Source of the DNA: BP-464 sp045805505
GTDB lineage: Bacteria > Actinomycetota > Thermoleophilia > Solirubrobacterales > Solirubrobacteraceae
DNA: 64,000 bases
Assembly: GCA_045805505.1 (NCBI GenBank)
Contig: JBJMLA010000164.1
Coordinates: 11,896-75,895, forward strand
Direction: 5' to 3'
The notes under the pieces were generated by a model. The model had not been told where the DNA came from, made no database searches, and saw nothing but the letters and a program-made list of their open reading frames with translations. The position numbers and the translations under genes were made by a program. This document shows, in pieces, positions 23,970 through 32,793 of the stretch. The stretch's first letter is position 1. The number at the start of each line of letters is the position of its first letter.

Positions 23970-24998
23970 TCAGGCCATCACTTCTGTGCGCTGATCGCGT
24001 TCGTCGACGTCGGCCGCCTCGGTGGGCACCAGCTTGCCGTCCGGGCCGAGGATCGGCGTGGACTCCTCGTACCAGCTGTCGGGGGCCTTGGTGCCCCAGA
24101 ACGAGCGGCACCGCGGGTCGTTGACCGACCAGCGCAGTGGCTCGTGCTGCGGATCGCCGGTGTAGTAGTCGCAGGAGTACAGCTCGATGCGGTGCCCGTC
24201 GGGGTCGCGCAGGTAGACGAAGAACGCGTTGGACACACCGTGGCGGCCCGGGCCGCGTTCGATGACGTCGGACCGTTCGGCGGCCGCGAGCTGGTCGCAG
24301 GCGCGAAGCACGCCGGCGGGCTCGCCGACCCAATAGGCGAAGTGGTGCAGCCGCGGTCCCTTCCCGGCCGTCAGCGCGACGTCGTGCACGGACGGCTTGC
24401 GCAGCAGCCAGGCCCCCGTGAGCTTCTCCTCGGCCTCGTCGGTCGAGATGTACTCCGAGCAGCGGAACCCGAGCTCGGTCCAGAACCGGAACGCCTGGTT
24501 CATGTAGGGCGTGTGCAGGTTGACGTGGTCGAAGCGCAGCAGCGGCGCGCCGCGGTGTAAATCGAAACGCTGCATCTGGGTCTCGACACGCTCGATCTCG
24601 GCGACGAACTCCAGCGGGTAGCCGAAGGGATCCCACGCGCGGAGCGTCCGGCCGAGCGCCTTACCTGGCTCAGCGACCCACTCGTGCGGGAGTCCGCGCG
24701 CCTCGAGCGCCGCGGCAAGCGCATCGAGGTCGCGCTCGCCGGCGACGAGGAAGCCGATCCGGGCCGCAGCCGGGTCGGCGCCCTGGCGCAGGACGAGCGA
24801 GTGATGCATCCGCTCCTCCCAGCCGCGCAGGTAAACGGCGTCGTCGGTGCGCTCCGCCACGATCATCCCGAGGTGCTCGGCGTAGAACTTCTCGGACGCG
24901 TCAAGGTCGGCGACGAGCAGCTCGACGTAGGCGACGCGCACGATGTCGAATGCATGATCGTCCGTACGCAGGTTGACCAGCTCGCTGACTGTGCTCAT
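23970..24998 (-). CDS. hpaD: Homoprotocatechuate 2,3-dioxygenase (extradiol, type I)
   Basis: 342 residues closely resembling the Brevibacterium/Arthrobacter HPCD/MndD enzymes. It has two vicinal-oxygen-chelate domains and the diagnostic stretch ERGPGRHGVSNAF...DPDGHRIELYSCDYYTGDP. Metal ligands are His158 (FDHVN), one His of RLHHF (218/219) and Glu272. It opens the ring of 3,4-dihydroxyphenylacetate to the semialdehyde. A strong Shine-Dalgarno sequence AGAAGGAGA precedes the ATG at 24998, which overlaps the hpaE stop by 4 bp. It is a core gene of the hpaBCED operon. Confidence 0.93.
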   Translation of the reverse strand: MSTVSELVNLRTDDHAFDIVRVAYVELLVADLDASEKFYAEHLGMIVAERTDDAVYLRGWEERMHHSLVLRQGADPAAARIGFLVAGERDLDALAAALEARGLPHEWVAEPGKALGRTLRAWDPFGYPLEFVAEIERVETQMQRFDLHRGAPLLRFDHVNLHTPYMNQAFRFWTELGFRCSEYISTDEAEEKLTGAWLLRKPSVHDVALTAGKGPRLHHFAYWVGEPAGVLRACDQLAAAERSDVIERGPGRHGVSNAFFVYLRDPDGHRIELYSCDYYTGDPQHEPLRWSVNDPRCRSFWGTKAPDSWYEESTPILGPDGKLVPTEAADVDERDQRTEVMA

Positions 24999-26500
24999 GC
25001 GTCTCCTTCTCCGTCGGCGATGCCGAGCCGCGGAATGTGGTGCGAGCCCAGCGCGACGTGGACGATCTCGGTCTCGCAGTAGAAGTCGAAGGCGTAGTCG
25101 CCGCCCTCGCGGCCGATGCCGCTGTCCTTGACGCCTCCGAACGGCGTGCGCAGATCGCGCACGTTCTGGGAGTTGATCCAGCACATGCCGGTGTCGATGG
25201 CGTGGGCGACGCGATGTGCTCGCGTGATGTCCTTGGTCCAGACGTAGGCGGCCAGGCCGTACTGCGTCGCGTTGGCCAGCCGGATCGCCTCGGCCTCGTC
25301 GGCGAAGGGCATGGCGACGAGCACGGGGCCGAAGATCTCCTCCTGGAAGACCCGCATGTCCTCGGTGACGTCGGCGATCACCGTGGCCTCGAGGTAGTTG
25401 CCGTCCGGCAGGTCCGACGGTCGATCTCCGCCGGCCAGGATGCGGGCGCCCTCGTCGCGAGCCGACGCGATGTAGGACAGCACGCGCTGGTGATGCTCGG
25501 GGCGAATGAGCGGGCCGAGCTCGGTCCGCTCGTCGAGCGGATCGCCGACCCGGACGTTGGCCGCCCGGGCCGCGACGGCCTCGATGATCGTCTCGTAAAG
25601 ATCCTCGTGGACCAGCAGCCTGGAGCCGGCGGTGCAGCGCTGGCCGTTCATCGTGAAGATCTGGGCCAGCGCGGCGTCGACGCAGAGCTCGGGGTCGGCG
25701 TCCTCGAAGACCACGACGGGTGACTTGCCGCCCAGCTCGACTGACGAGCGCTTCAGCGTCGGCGCGCCGGCGGCGATGATCGTCTGGCCGGTGGTCGTCT
25801 CGCCGGTAAAGCAGATGAGGTCGACTTCGGGGTGGCGCGAGAGCGCCGCCCCCGCCGACTCGCCGTAGCCGTGCACGACGTTGAAGACGCCATCCGGCAG
25901 GCCCGCTTCGGTCAGGAGCCCGGCCAGCAACGTCGAGGAGAGCGGCGACCATTCGGCGGGCTTGAGAACGACGGTGTTGCCCGCCGCGAGCGCCGGCGCC
26001 ATGCGCCACGACGACAGCATCATCGGCGCGTTCCACGGCATGATCAGGCCGGCGACACCGACGGGCTTGCGGATCGTGTAGTTGAGGAACTCATCGCCGA
26101 CCTGGAACGAGCGGCCGTGCAGCTCGGAGATGACCCCGGCGTAGTAGTCGAAGTTCTGCGCGGTGCGCGCCGCCAGATGCTTCATCTGGGCGACGGGCAT
26201 CCCGATGTCGGCGACCTCGCGACCGACGAGCTCGTCGGCGTGGTCGCGGATCGTCGCGGCGATCTGACGCAACACGGCTGCTCGCTCCGTCGCCTTCAGG
26301 CGCGGCCACGGACCTTCGTCGAACGCCTGGCGTGCCGCCGTGACGGCGAGGTCGACATCGTGCTCGTCGCCGCAGGCGACGGTGGCCAGGACCGAGTTGC
26401 TCGCCGGGTTGAGCACGTCGAACTTCGCGCCCGACGCACTGGGCCGGTACGCGCCTCCGATGTAGTGCTCCTGGAGCCCGTAGGTCCCGTTGCCCGCCAT
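24995..26500 (-). CDS. hpaE: 5-carboxymethyl-2-hydroxymuconate-semialdehyde dehydrogenase
   Basis: 501 residues, full-length ALDH. The cofactor and active-site motifs are PWNAPMMLSSWRMAPALAAGN, VELGGKSPVVVFED with the general-base Glu, NGQRCTAGSR with the nucleophilic Cys, EEIFGPVL and RTPFGGVKDSGIGREGGDYAFDFYCE. The motif set and operon place support HpaE, which oxidises the ring-cleavage semialdehyde to the diacid. The ATG at 26500 shares one base with the hpaC stop (TGATG). Confidence 0.9.
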   Translation of the reverse strand: MAGNGTYGLQEHYIGGAYRPSASGAKFDVLNPASNSVLATVACGDEHDVDLAVTAARQAFDEGPWPRLKATERAAVLRQIAATIRDHADELVGREVADIGMPVAQMKHLAARTAQNFDYYAGVISELHGRSFQVGDEFLNYTIRKPVGVAGLIMPWNAPMMLSSWRMAPALAAGNTVVLKPAEWSPLSSTLLAGLLTEAGLPDGVFNVVHGYGESAGAALSRHPEVDLICFTGETTTGQTIIAAGAPTLKRSSVELGGKSPVVVFEDADPELCVDAALAQIFTMNGQRCTAGSRLLVHEDLYETIIEAVAARAANVRVGDPLDERTELGPLIRPEHHQRVLSYIASARDEGARILAGGDRPSDLPDGNYLEATVIADVTEDMRVFQEEIFGPVLVAMPFADEAEAIRLANATQYGLAAYVWTKDITRAHRVAHAIDTGMCWINSQNVRDLRTPFGGVKDSGIGREGGDYAFDFYCETEIVHVALGSHHIPRLGIADGEGDA

Positions 26501-27000
26501 CAGAAGAGGTCCTCGATGCCGAGCTGGTTGTCGCCGATGGCCGTGAAGCCGCTCCCGTGGAACCCGAGGGCGTGGCCGTCACGGCAGTGGTAGTCCTCGA
26601 CCTCGCCCAGGAACAGGGAGTGGTCGCCCCCGTCGTAGGCGCGCCACGGCCGGCAGCCCAAGTGCGCGAGCACGCCGGCCAGTCGCGGGGCGACGCCGTC
26701 GTGCACCCACGTGACGGGCACGTCCGACGGCGATCCCGCGAACTGCATGGCGAGTGCCTTCTGCTCGGCGCCCAGGACGTTGACGCAGAACGGGCGGTCC
26801 TGGAGCAGCTCGTGAGCCCGTGCCTTCCGGGCGACGCTGACGAGGATCAGCGGCGGGTCCATGGAGACCGACGTGAACGAGTTGATGGTCAGCCCTCGGG
26901 GGCCGTCAGGCCCCTCGAACGTGACGACGACGACGCCGGTGGCGAAGCGGCCGAGACAGGAGCGCAGGGAGACGGAGGGCATCTCGATCGTCATCGTCAT
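26500..27000 (-). CDS. hpaC: Flavin reductase component of 4-hydroxyphenylacetate 3-monooxygenase
   Basis: 166 residues of the flavin reductase fold: FATGVVVVTFEGPDGPRGLTINSFTSVSMDPPLILVSV at the start, FCVNVL, and GDHSLFLGEVEDY near the end. It supplies reduced flavin to HpaB using NAD(P)H. The ATG lies in the ATGA overlap with hpaB, so the two subunits of the two-component monooxygenase are translated together. The length matches HpaC (~170 aa). Confidence 0.92.
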   Translation of the reverse strand: MTMTIEMPSVSLRSCLGRFATGVVVVTFEGPDGPRGLTINSFTSVSMDPPLILVSVARKARAHELLQDRPFCVNVLGAEQKALAMQFAGSPSDVPVTWVHDGVAPRLAGVLAHLGCRPWRAYDGGDHSLFLGEVEDYHCRDGHALGFHGSGFTAIGDNQLGIEDLF

Positions 27001-28466
27001 GCGGTGACCTGGGCCTCGGCGGTCACCCGCTCGATGAACTCGGTGACACGGTCCTTGAACGGCTCGCGGTCGGTGGCCTTCAGCAGGGCGCCGGCCATCC
27101 GGACAGGGTCGCCGAAGAAGAAGTGCTCGTAGAGGGTCTGCCGGCCCGCGAACGACGACGCCGAGGCGTCCCAGGCCAGGCGGAACAGGCGCACGCGCTC
27201 AGGCCCCGTCAGCGTGGCCGACTGCAGGTAGGCCTCGATGTCGCTGGCGGCGTCGCCGGTGATGTCGCCCTCCGTCGGCACGGCCATCAATCCGCTGGCG
27301 CTGAACTTGCGGACCATCTCCGGCAGGCGCTGCGAGACCTTCGGGTACCAGTTGCGGGCGGTGTTGAGCGGCTCCCACGCAGGCGTGTGGACGCCGTAGG
27401 CGTTGGGCGCGGCGTCGGCTTCCGAGGCGCGCAGCAGGCCATGGAGGATGCCGCGCATGACGATGACCTCGGCGAGGTCCTCCTGGATGTGGGTGAACTG
27501 CTCGGTTCCGATGGCGTCGGTGATGAGCGACATCAGGCCGAGGTAGGTCTCGGTCTTGCTGAGCGTGCGCGAGATGACCTGGTGGGTCATGTGCACGACC
27601 GCGCTGGTGTCGCTGTAGAAGCCGTTGCACAGCTGCGGGTTGCCGAGCATGAACACGCGCTCCCACGGGACGTGGACGTCGTCGAAGATCACGACGGCGT
27701 CGATCTCGTCGAAGCGTCCACCGAGCGGGTGGGCGCGGCCGTAGTCGATGCCCTCGCGGCAGACGAACCGCAGGCCTGGCGCGTCGCAGTTGATGGCGAA
27801 CGCGAAGGAGTAGGGCTCGTCCTCCGGGGTCCCGCGCAGGACCGTTGACGGGAAGACCAGGAGCTCGTCGGCGATCGGGCCGATCGTCGCGAGCATCCGG
27901 GCGCCGCGGACGACGATGCCGTTGTCATCCTGGGAGACCACGTGCGCTCCGAGCGCGCGTCCGTTGATCTCCTGAGCCGCGCCGACGGCACGGTTGGCCT
28001 GGGGCGGAATCAGCGTGTGCGTGGTGAGCAGGTCTTGCTCGCGGACCATCTCGTAATAGGCCTTGGCGTTGTCGCCGAAGCGGGGATCGGCCTGGGCGAA
28101 CCAGTCGCCCGCCTCGCTGAGCGCCATGAGCGCGGAGTTCAGGTAGTCGCCGGTACGGCCCAGGAACCCCATGCTGTGGCGCGCCCATGCCTGGTAGCCG
28201 GCACGGCGGTGCTGGAGGTCGGCGTCGTTGCGCGGCACCAGGAACGAGCTGCCAACGCGCTCGCCGGAGGTCGGCGACTCGTACGTGAGCACGTCGCGGA
28301 GGTCCGGGTCGTGCTGCATGTCGTAGAGCCCGGCGTAGGTCGCGACGACCCCGGCCAGCGCCGGGTGCTCCGTCACGGGCCCGCTGATGCGCTCGCCATT
28401 GAGATCGACGGTGGGGCGGGTCTGGGCGAGGCGGTCGACGTAGTCCTGACCGGTGCGGGCTGCCAT
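26997..28466 (-). CDS. hpaB: 4-hydroxyphenylacetate 3-monooxygenase, oxygenase component
   Basis: 489 residues of the HpaB/PvcC FAD-dependent family. Recognisable stretches are RTGQDYVDRL at the start, DDNGIVVRGARMLATIGPIADELLVFP, FDDVHVPWERVFMLGN and FFFGDPVRMAGAL near the end. It uses reduced flavin from HpaC to put a second hydroxyl on a para-hydroxyphenyl ring, giving a catechol for HpaD. It is the first gene of the hpaB-C-E-D-FAH/RraA-DapA-P450 operon, divergent from the IclR gene. No TetR-type box is present upstream, so its control may be separate. Confidence 0.92.
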   Translation of the reverse strand: MAARTGQDYVDRLAQTRPTVDLNGERISGPVTEHPALAGVVATYAGLYDMQHDPDLRDVLTYESPTSGERVGSSFLVPRNDADLQHRRAGYQAWARHSMGFLGRTGDYLNSALMALSEAGDWFAQADPRFGDNAKAYYEMVREQDLLTTHTLIPPQANRAVGAAQEINGRALGAHVVSQDDNGIVVRGARMLATIGPIADELLVFPSTVLRGTPEDEPYSFAFAINCDAPGLRFVCREGIDYGRAHPLGGRFDEIDAVVIFDDVHVPWERVFMLGNPQLCNGFYSDTSAVVHMTHQVISRTLSKTETYLGLMSLITDAIGTEQFTHIQEDLAEVIVMRGILHGLLRASEADAAPNAYGVHTPAWEPLNTARNWYPKVSQRLPEMVRKFSASGLMAVPTEGDITGDAASDIEAYLQSATLTGPERVRLFRLAWDASASSFAGRQTLYEHFFFGDPVRMAGALLKATDREPFKDRVTEFIERVTAEAQVTA

Positions 28467-28531
28467 GGGTGGCTCCTTGAGCGTGGTTGCGAAATGCCGC
28501 GCGGAGGGCCCGGCTCGGGTAGTATGCACGT

Positions 28532-28560
28532 TATTCGTACGGAGCGCAACATATTTGTAC
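28532..28560. promoter_or_regulatory. Direct repeat TATTYGTAC in the hpaB/IclR intergenic region
   Basis: TATTCGTAC (28532-28540) and TATTTGTAC (28552-28560) are spaced 20 bp start to start, i.e. two helix turns. On the minus strand TTGCGC, a 17-bp spacer and CATACT form a plausible hpaB promoter overlapping the repeats. IclR proteins often bind repeats in such divergent regions; assignment is inferred. Confidence 0.5.
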
Positions 28561-28598
28561 ACAGCAGTGATTCTGCGCTCGGCGGATACGGTTCCCGC

Positions 28599-29297
28599 GT
28601 GGCCGGCGAACCCTCTGCCCCGTCTCCCGCGACGCACTCCCAGACCCTCAATCGCGGGCTGCGAGCGCTCGAGGTCCTCGCCGCCCATCCCGATGGCCTG
28701 ACGGTCTCGGCGCTTGCCTCCGCGCTCGAGACCCATCGCGCCGGCGTCTACCGCCTGCTCGGCCCCCTGATCGATCACCACCTCGTCGTGCGCGACGCCG
28801 ACGGGCGCCACGTGCTGGCCGCAGGTCTGATCGAGTTGGCGGCGGCGGTCAAACCGCGGTTGCGCGAGGTCGCGCTGCCGACGCTCCAGATCCTCGCCGA
28901 CCGACTCCGGGCCACCGCCGCCCTGACCATCCGCGACGGTGATCAAGCGGTCGTCGCCGCGGTCGTCCTCCCGCGCGAGCCGCGGATGCACATCGCCTAC
29001 CGGGTCGGGATGCGCCACCCGCTCACCCAGGGCTCGCCGGGCCACGTGCTGCTCGCCGCCGAGCCCGCCCAGCCGTCCGAGCCGGCCGCGATCGCAACGG
29101 CCCGTGAGCAGGGCTACGCGGTATCACGCGGGGAGCTGCTGCCAGGAGCCACGGGGGTCGCGGCAGCGATCGCCTCGCCGGGCCACGAACCCGAGGCCTC
29201 CGTCAGCGCAGTCTGGATCGAGGGGATCGAGGTCGCGGAGGCCGCGGAGGCGGTCATCGCGGCCGCGGCAGAGATCTCGGCGGCGTTGCGCGGCTAG
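28599..29297 (+). CDS. IclR-family transcriptional regulator of the hpa operon
   Basis: 232 residues from the GTG at 28599. Residues ~12-70 are the winged helix (SQTLNRGLRALEVLAAHPDGLTVSALASALETHRAGVYRLLGPL); the rest is a GAF-like effector domain (ALTIRDGDQAVVAAVV, RVGMRHPLTQGSPGHVLLA), somewhat shorter than the usual 250-260 residues. GGATAC lies about 12 bp upstream of the GTG, and no Shine-Dalgarno sequence is seen, so translation may be leaderless. The divergent arrangement with hpaB suggests it controls that operon in response to an aromatic acid. Its stop shares CTAG with the convergent gene. Confidence 0.88.
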   Translation: MAGEPSAPSPATHSQTLNRGLRALEVLAAHPDGLTVSALASALETHRAGVYRLLGPLIDHHLVVRDADGRHVLAAGLIELAAAVKPRLREVALPTLQILADRLRATAALTIRDGDQAVVAAVVLPREPRMHIAYRVGMRHPLTQGSPGHVLLAAEPAQPSEPAAIATAREQGYAVSRGELLPGATGVAAAIASPGHEPEASVSAVWIEGIEVAEAAEAVIAAAAEISAALRG

Positions 29298-30583
29298 ACG
29301 GCCGTCAGGTCGGCGCGGCGGTTGTCCTGCTTGTAGGGCGCCCGCTGCACGATCGCGCGGATCTCGGTCTGGACGGTCCCGGGGTTGCCCCAGAGGACCG
29401 TGACCTCCGTGCCAGGTTCGGAGAGCGCTACGTCGACGTAGGCCAGCGCGAGCACGCGACGGAAGTGCATGCTGTAACCGGGGGCGGTCGAGATTCCGAC
29501 GAGCTCACCGTCGCGTAGCACCTGGTCTGCCCAGACCATGTACCGCTGCGGGAGAGGGATCTCGATCGGATCGTGCACCGGACCGTCCTCGAGCAGCGAG
29601 TCGTTGACCCGAGCGACATCGTCGGGGGAGAACTCGAGAGTGACGACTGTGCGTTTCGGCGCAGCCAATTCCGCCTCGAGCGCTGCGCGGCCGCGGAACT
29701 CGTGGTCGAGCTTGATGCTGCGCCCCCACCCCAGCTCGACGGGACTGCGGAACCAGTCGCGCACATCGGCGCTGTCGAAGCTGCCGGTGATCCGGCGGAC
29801 GATGCCCTGCAGGTCGAAGTTCTCGAAGATGAACCGGCCGTAGCCGTCGGTCGTGAACACGTCGGCCAGGTAATGCCAGCCGCCCGTCGGGAAGCACGCC
29901 TCGAGATGGTTGACCATCGCCGTTCTGCTGCCGAGCCGGCGCATGCCGTGTTCGCGTCCGGCCTCCAGGACCGCCGCGTAGACCTCGTCGGCGCCGTCCT
30001 CGCCGTGCAACTCGAAACCGATCTCGCCGGACATGCCCTGACGCAGAGCGAGCACTTCGTGGCCGGCGATGGTGACCGGGCTGAAACGCATGAAGCCGGT
30101 GTCGCGCAGTGACGCGCCGACGAGATCTTCGAGCACGGCGAGCGAGCTGGGCCCGCCCACCTGGTACTGGAAGCTGCGGCGGTCGCGCCACTGCACGTCG
30201 TACCGGCCTGAAGCCGCGAGGAACGCCGTGTAGAACGCGGTCGTCGACTGCGTGGCGAAGCGCTCTTCGCCCAGGCGCAGCAGGACGCCTTCCGCGATCA
30301 CCTTGCCGTCGTCGTTGCACTGGACGAGATGCTTGGCTTGGCCGATGTCGAAGCTCGCCATCGAGTTGATGGCGCTGTCGGACAGCAGCTGCAGGGCGTC
30401 GGGGCCGCTCAGCTCGATGTCCCACAGGAAGGACCAGTCGCCGAGCGTGCATGTCCGCTTCCAGGCGAGCTGCTCGTCGCGCCAGCCCGTGTACTCCGGG
30501 GTCCGGCCCCAGCCGGGATGAAAGCTCGCCTCGCGGTCCGCAGCCACGCGAAGGTCCTTGACGATGTCGGCGGCTCCGCTCAT
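29294..30583 (-). CDS. GcvT-family protein, probable tetrahydrofolate-dependent aromatic O-demethylase
   Basis: 429 residues of the aminomethyltransferase (GcvT) fold: WKRTCTLGDWSFLWDIELSGPDALQLLSDSAIN, FMRFSPVTIAGHEVLALRQGMSGEIGFELHGEDGADEVYAAVLEAG and ELGWGRSIKLDHEFRGRAALEAEL. Length and the tryptophan-rich early region resemble LigM/DesA, which transfer the O-methyl of vanillate or syringate to tetrahydrofolate. Glycine-cleavage partners (GcvH, GcvP) are absent and the neighbours are all aromatic catabolism, which favours demethylation. It shares box 4 with the divergent aldehyde dehydrogenase. The exact substrate (homovanillate is one option) is a guess. Confidence 0.75.
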   Translation of the reverse strand: MSGAADIVKDLRVAADREASFHPGWGRTPEYTGWRDEQLAWKRTCTLGDWSFLWDIELSGPDALQLLSDSAINSMASFDIGQAKHLVQCNDDGKVIAEGVLLRLGEERFATQSTTAFYTAFLAASGRYDVQWRDRRSFQYQVGGPSSLAVLEDLVGASLRDTGFMRFSPVTIAGHEVLALRQGMSGEIGFELHGEDGADEVYAAVLEAGREHGMRRLGSRTAMVNHLEACFPTGGWHYLADVFTTDGYGRFIFENFDLQGIVRRITGSFDSADVRDWFRSPVELGWGRSIKLDHEFRGRAALEAELAAPKRTVVTLEFSPDDVARVNDSLLEDGPVHDPIEIPLPQRYMVWADQVLRDGELVGISTAPGYSMHFRRVLALAYVDVALSEPGTEVTVLWGNPGTVQTEIRAIVQRAPYKQDNRRADLTAV

Positions 30584-30618
30584 TGTCGCTGCGACTCCCA
30601 GATCATTCGCTTGCCATC

Positions 30619-30636
30619 ATTCGAAACGATGCGTAT
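30619..30636. promoter_or_regulatory. TetR-type box 4 (ATTCGA-AACGAT-GCGTAT), bidirectional
   Basis: A dyad between the divergent O-demethylase-like gene and the aldehyde dehydrogenase. For the rightward gene, TTGCCA (30611-30616), a 17-bp spacer and TATCGT form a promoter that the box overlaps, and the ATG follows only 8 nt later, so that message is probably leaderless. Confidence 0.8.
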
Positions 30637-30647
30637 CGTACACGTCC

Positions 30648-32168
30648 ATGGCGACCGGATCAACGACGACAATCGCGACCTCAGGGATGTTCATCGACGG
30701 CGAACACCGAGAAGCCGTATCGGGCGAGATTCTGGACGTCCTCAACCCGGCGACCGGCGAGGTGATCGCCCAGATCCCCGCCGGCGGATCCGCCGACGTG
30801 GATCTTGCCGTCGCGTCCGCCCAGGCGGCCTACGACGGGGGCTGGTCCTCCGCGCCCGCGACCGAGCGCGCGGCAGTCATCAACCGCCTCGGCGATCTGA
30901 TCGATGAGCACCTGCCCGAGCTGTTCGCGCTCGAGACGCGCAACAACGGTCGTCCGCTGGTCGAGACCCGCGCGCAGCTCTCGCGGGCGAGCGAGATCTT
31001 CCGCTACTACGCCGCGCTCGCCGTCACGCAGCGCGGGGAGACCATCGACATGGGCGCTGACTACCACGCCTACCTGCAGCGCATGCCCCTCGGCGTGTGC
31101 GCAGGCATCGTGCCCTTCAACCATCCGCTGCTGATCCTCACGCGGTGCGTGGCCCCGGCGCTCGCGTCGGGCAACACGATCGTGGCCAAGCCCTCGGAGA
31201 TCACGCCCCTGACGGCGTTGCGCGTCGCCGAGCTCGGCGCTGAAGCGGGGCTGCCCGCCGGCGCGTTCAACGTGATCACGGGCCTCGGGCTCGATGCCGG
31301 CGCCCCGCTCGTCAACCACCCCGACGTCAAGAAGGTCGACTTCACCGGTGGCGTCGAGACAGGGCGCTCGGTCGCCGTCGCAGCGGCGAGCCGGTTTGCG
31401 AACTACACCGCCGAGCTTGGCGGCAAGAGCCCTGTGCTCGTGTTCGCCGACGCCGGCATCGAGACGGCCGCCAAGGGCGTCGCATTCGGAGGCTTCGTCG
31501 CCGCGGGCCAGACCTGCATCTGCGGCTCCCGGGTCGTCGTCGAGGACTCGATCTACGACGAGTTCGTCGCGGCGCTGATCGCCCAGGCCGAAGCGATCCG
31601 CATCGGCGATCCCAGCGATCCGGCCACGCAGATGGGCCCGCTCGTCTCCGCCGTCGCGCGCGACCGCTCGGCGGAGTACGTCCGGATCGCGATCGAGGAG
31701 GGCGCCACCGTGGCCACCGGCGGACGTCCACCGGAGCTCGAGGCGCCGTTCCACAACGGCTTCTTCTTCTCCCCCACCGTCATCAGCGACGCCGCGAACG
31801 ACATGCGGTGCGCCCAGGAGGAGATCTTCGGACCGGTGCTGACCGTCGCGCGCTTCAGCGATGAGGCCGACGCCATCCGGCAGGCCAACGACATCCCCTT
31901 CGGCCTCGGGGCCGCCGTGTGGACGCGCGACGTCGCCCGTGCGCATCGCGTCTCTCAGCAGATCGAGTCCGGGATGGTCTGGGTCAACGACCACCACCGG
32001 GCGGGTCCGACGATGCCCTGGGGCGGCGTCAAGGACAGCGGTTCGGGCAAGCAATCGGGCCGCGAGGCGTTCGACGACTTCACCACCGTCAAGGCGATCG
32101 TCGTGCGGACGGCCGCCGGGGACGTCGACTGGTACGGCGCAACCGGCGCGCAGCGCCGGCTGAACTAG
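30648..32168 (+). CDS. Aldehyde dehydrogenase (betaine/aromatic aldehyde type)
   Basis: 506 residues. The ALDH motif series is PFNHPLLILTRCVAPALASGN, AELGGKSPVLVFAD, AAGQTCICGSR with the catalytic Cys, QEEIFGPVLTVARF and MPWGGVKDSGSGKQSGREAF. The Phe-Asn-His replacement of PWN is known in some aryl- and hydroxy-aldehyde dehydrogenases. ATG at 30648, directly behind box 4. It is paired divergently with the O-demethylase-like gene, so it may oxidise a benzaldehyde- or phenylacetaldehyde-type intermediate. Three ALDHs in one cluster suggest distinct aldehydes at different steps. Confidence 0.85.
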   Translation: MATGSTTTIATSGMFIDGEHREAVSGEILDVLNPATGEVIAQIPAGGSADVDLAVASAQAAYDGGWSSAPATERAAVINRLGDLIDEHLPELFALETRNNGRPLVETRAQLSRASEIFRYYAALAVTQRGETIDMGADYHAYLQRMPLGVCAGIVPFNHPLLILTRCVAPALASGNTIVAKPSEITPLTALRVAELGAEAGLPAGAFNVITGLGLDAGAPLVNHPDVKKVDFTGGVETGRSVAVAAASRFANYTAELGGKSPVLVFADAGIETAAKGVAFGGFVAAGQTCICGSRVVVEDSIYDEFVAALIAQAEAIRIGDPSDPATQMGPLVSAVARDRSAEYVRIAIEEGATVATGGRPPELEAPFHNGFFFSPTVISDAANDMRCAQEEIFGPVLTVARFSDEADAIRQANDIPFGLGAAVWTRDVARAHRVSQQIESGMVWVNDHHRAGPTMPWGGVKDSGSGKQSGREAFDDFTTVKAIVVRTAAGDVDWYGATGAQRRLN

Positions 32169-32175
32169 CCCCGGC

Positions 32176-32793
32176 TCAGTGACCGCCGGCGGCGGTGAAG
32201 GCCTCGATCAGCGAGGCGCCGCCGGCCATGAGCTCTCGCACCCGCGCCTCGAACGCGATCTGCGCGTCGCCGCGCTCCAGGACCCCGTCGAGATCAGCGA
32301 CCGGAAGCGCCATGACGCCGTCGTCGTCGCCCACGATCCAGTTGCCGGGCTGCACCGTGGTCGGCCCCATCTCGATGGGGACGTTCGGCTGGCCAGGGGA
32401 TCGGTGGCCTGAGCGCACGGGCGTGACCCCGCGGGCCCAGCACGAGAAGCCCATCTGCTGGAGTGCTGCGGTGTCGCGCATGAAGCCGTCGACGACGAGC
32501 CCGGCGATGCCGCGCCTCCGGATCTCGTCCATGACGAGATCACCCATCGACGCCGTCTCTCCCGGACACACGACGCACAGGACGTCGCCCGGCTGCGCTT
32601 CGGCCATGGCGAACAGCGCGCCGCCTGCCGAGCCGTCCTCGCAGGCGGCGGTGATTGCCCGACCGGCGATCGCCCCCGCGCCGCTCAGGCGGACGAGGCC
32701 GGAGCTGATCAGGCCGCGTCCGTCCTGAGCGTCGGAGATCCCGCAGCTACCCAGCGCCGCGAGGCGCTGGGCAAGGCCGGTGTCAGCGCTCAA
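32176..32793 (-). CDS. RraA-family protein (class II pyruvate aldolase-like)
   Basis: 205 residues. The fold signature AMAEAQPGDVLCVVCPGETASMGDLVMDEIRRRGIAGLVVDGFMRDT gives the Gly-rich active site and the Asp (D in VVDGFMRD) used to bind metal and pyruvate in HMG/CHA aldolases. The C-terminal PGNWIVGDDDGVMALP is also typical. A TTG start at 32793 overlaps the upstream stop as TTGA. It is the last gene of the transporter/FAH operon. It resembles the C-terminal domain of the fusion at 22550 but is clearly distinct. Confidence 0.82.
   Translation of the reverse strand: MSADTGLAQRLAALGSCGISDAQDGRGLISSGLVRLSGAGAIAGRAITAACEDGSAGGALFAMAEAQPGDVLCVVCPGETASMGDLVMDEIRRRGIAGLVVDGFMRDTAALQQMGFSCWARGVTPVRSGHRSPGQPNVPIEMGPTTVQPGNWIVGDDDGVMALPVADLDGVLERGDAQIAFEARVRELMAGGASLIEAFTAAGGH

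Noticed and set aside
29294..30583. GcvT of the glycine cleavage system
   Set aside because: No gcvH or gcvP nearby, longer protein, and control by the aromatic regulon box point to an O-demethylase-type relative.
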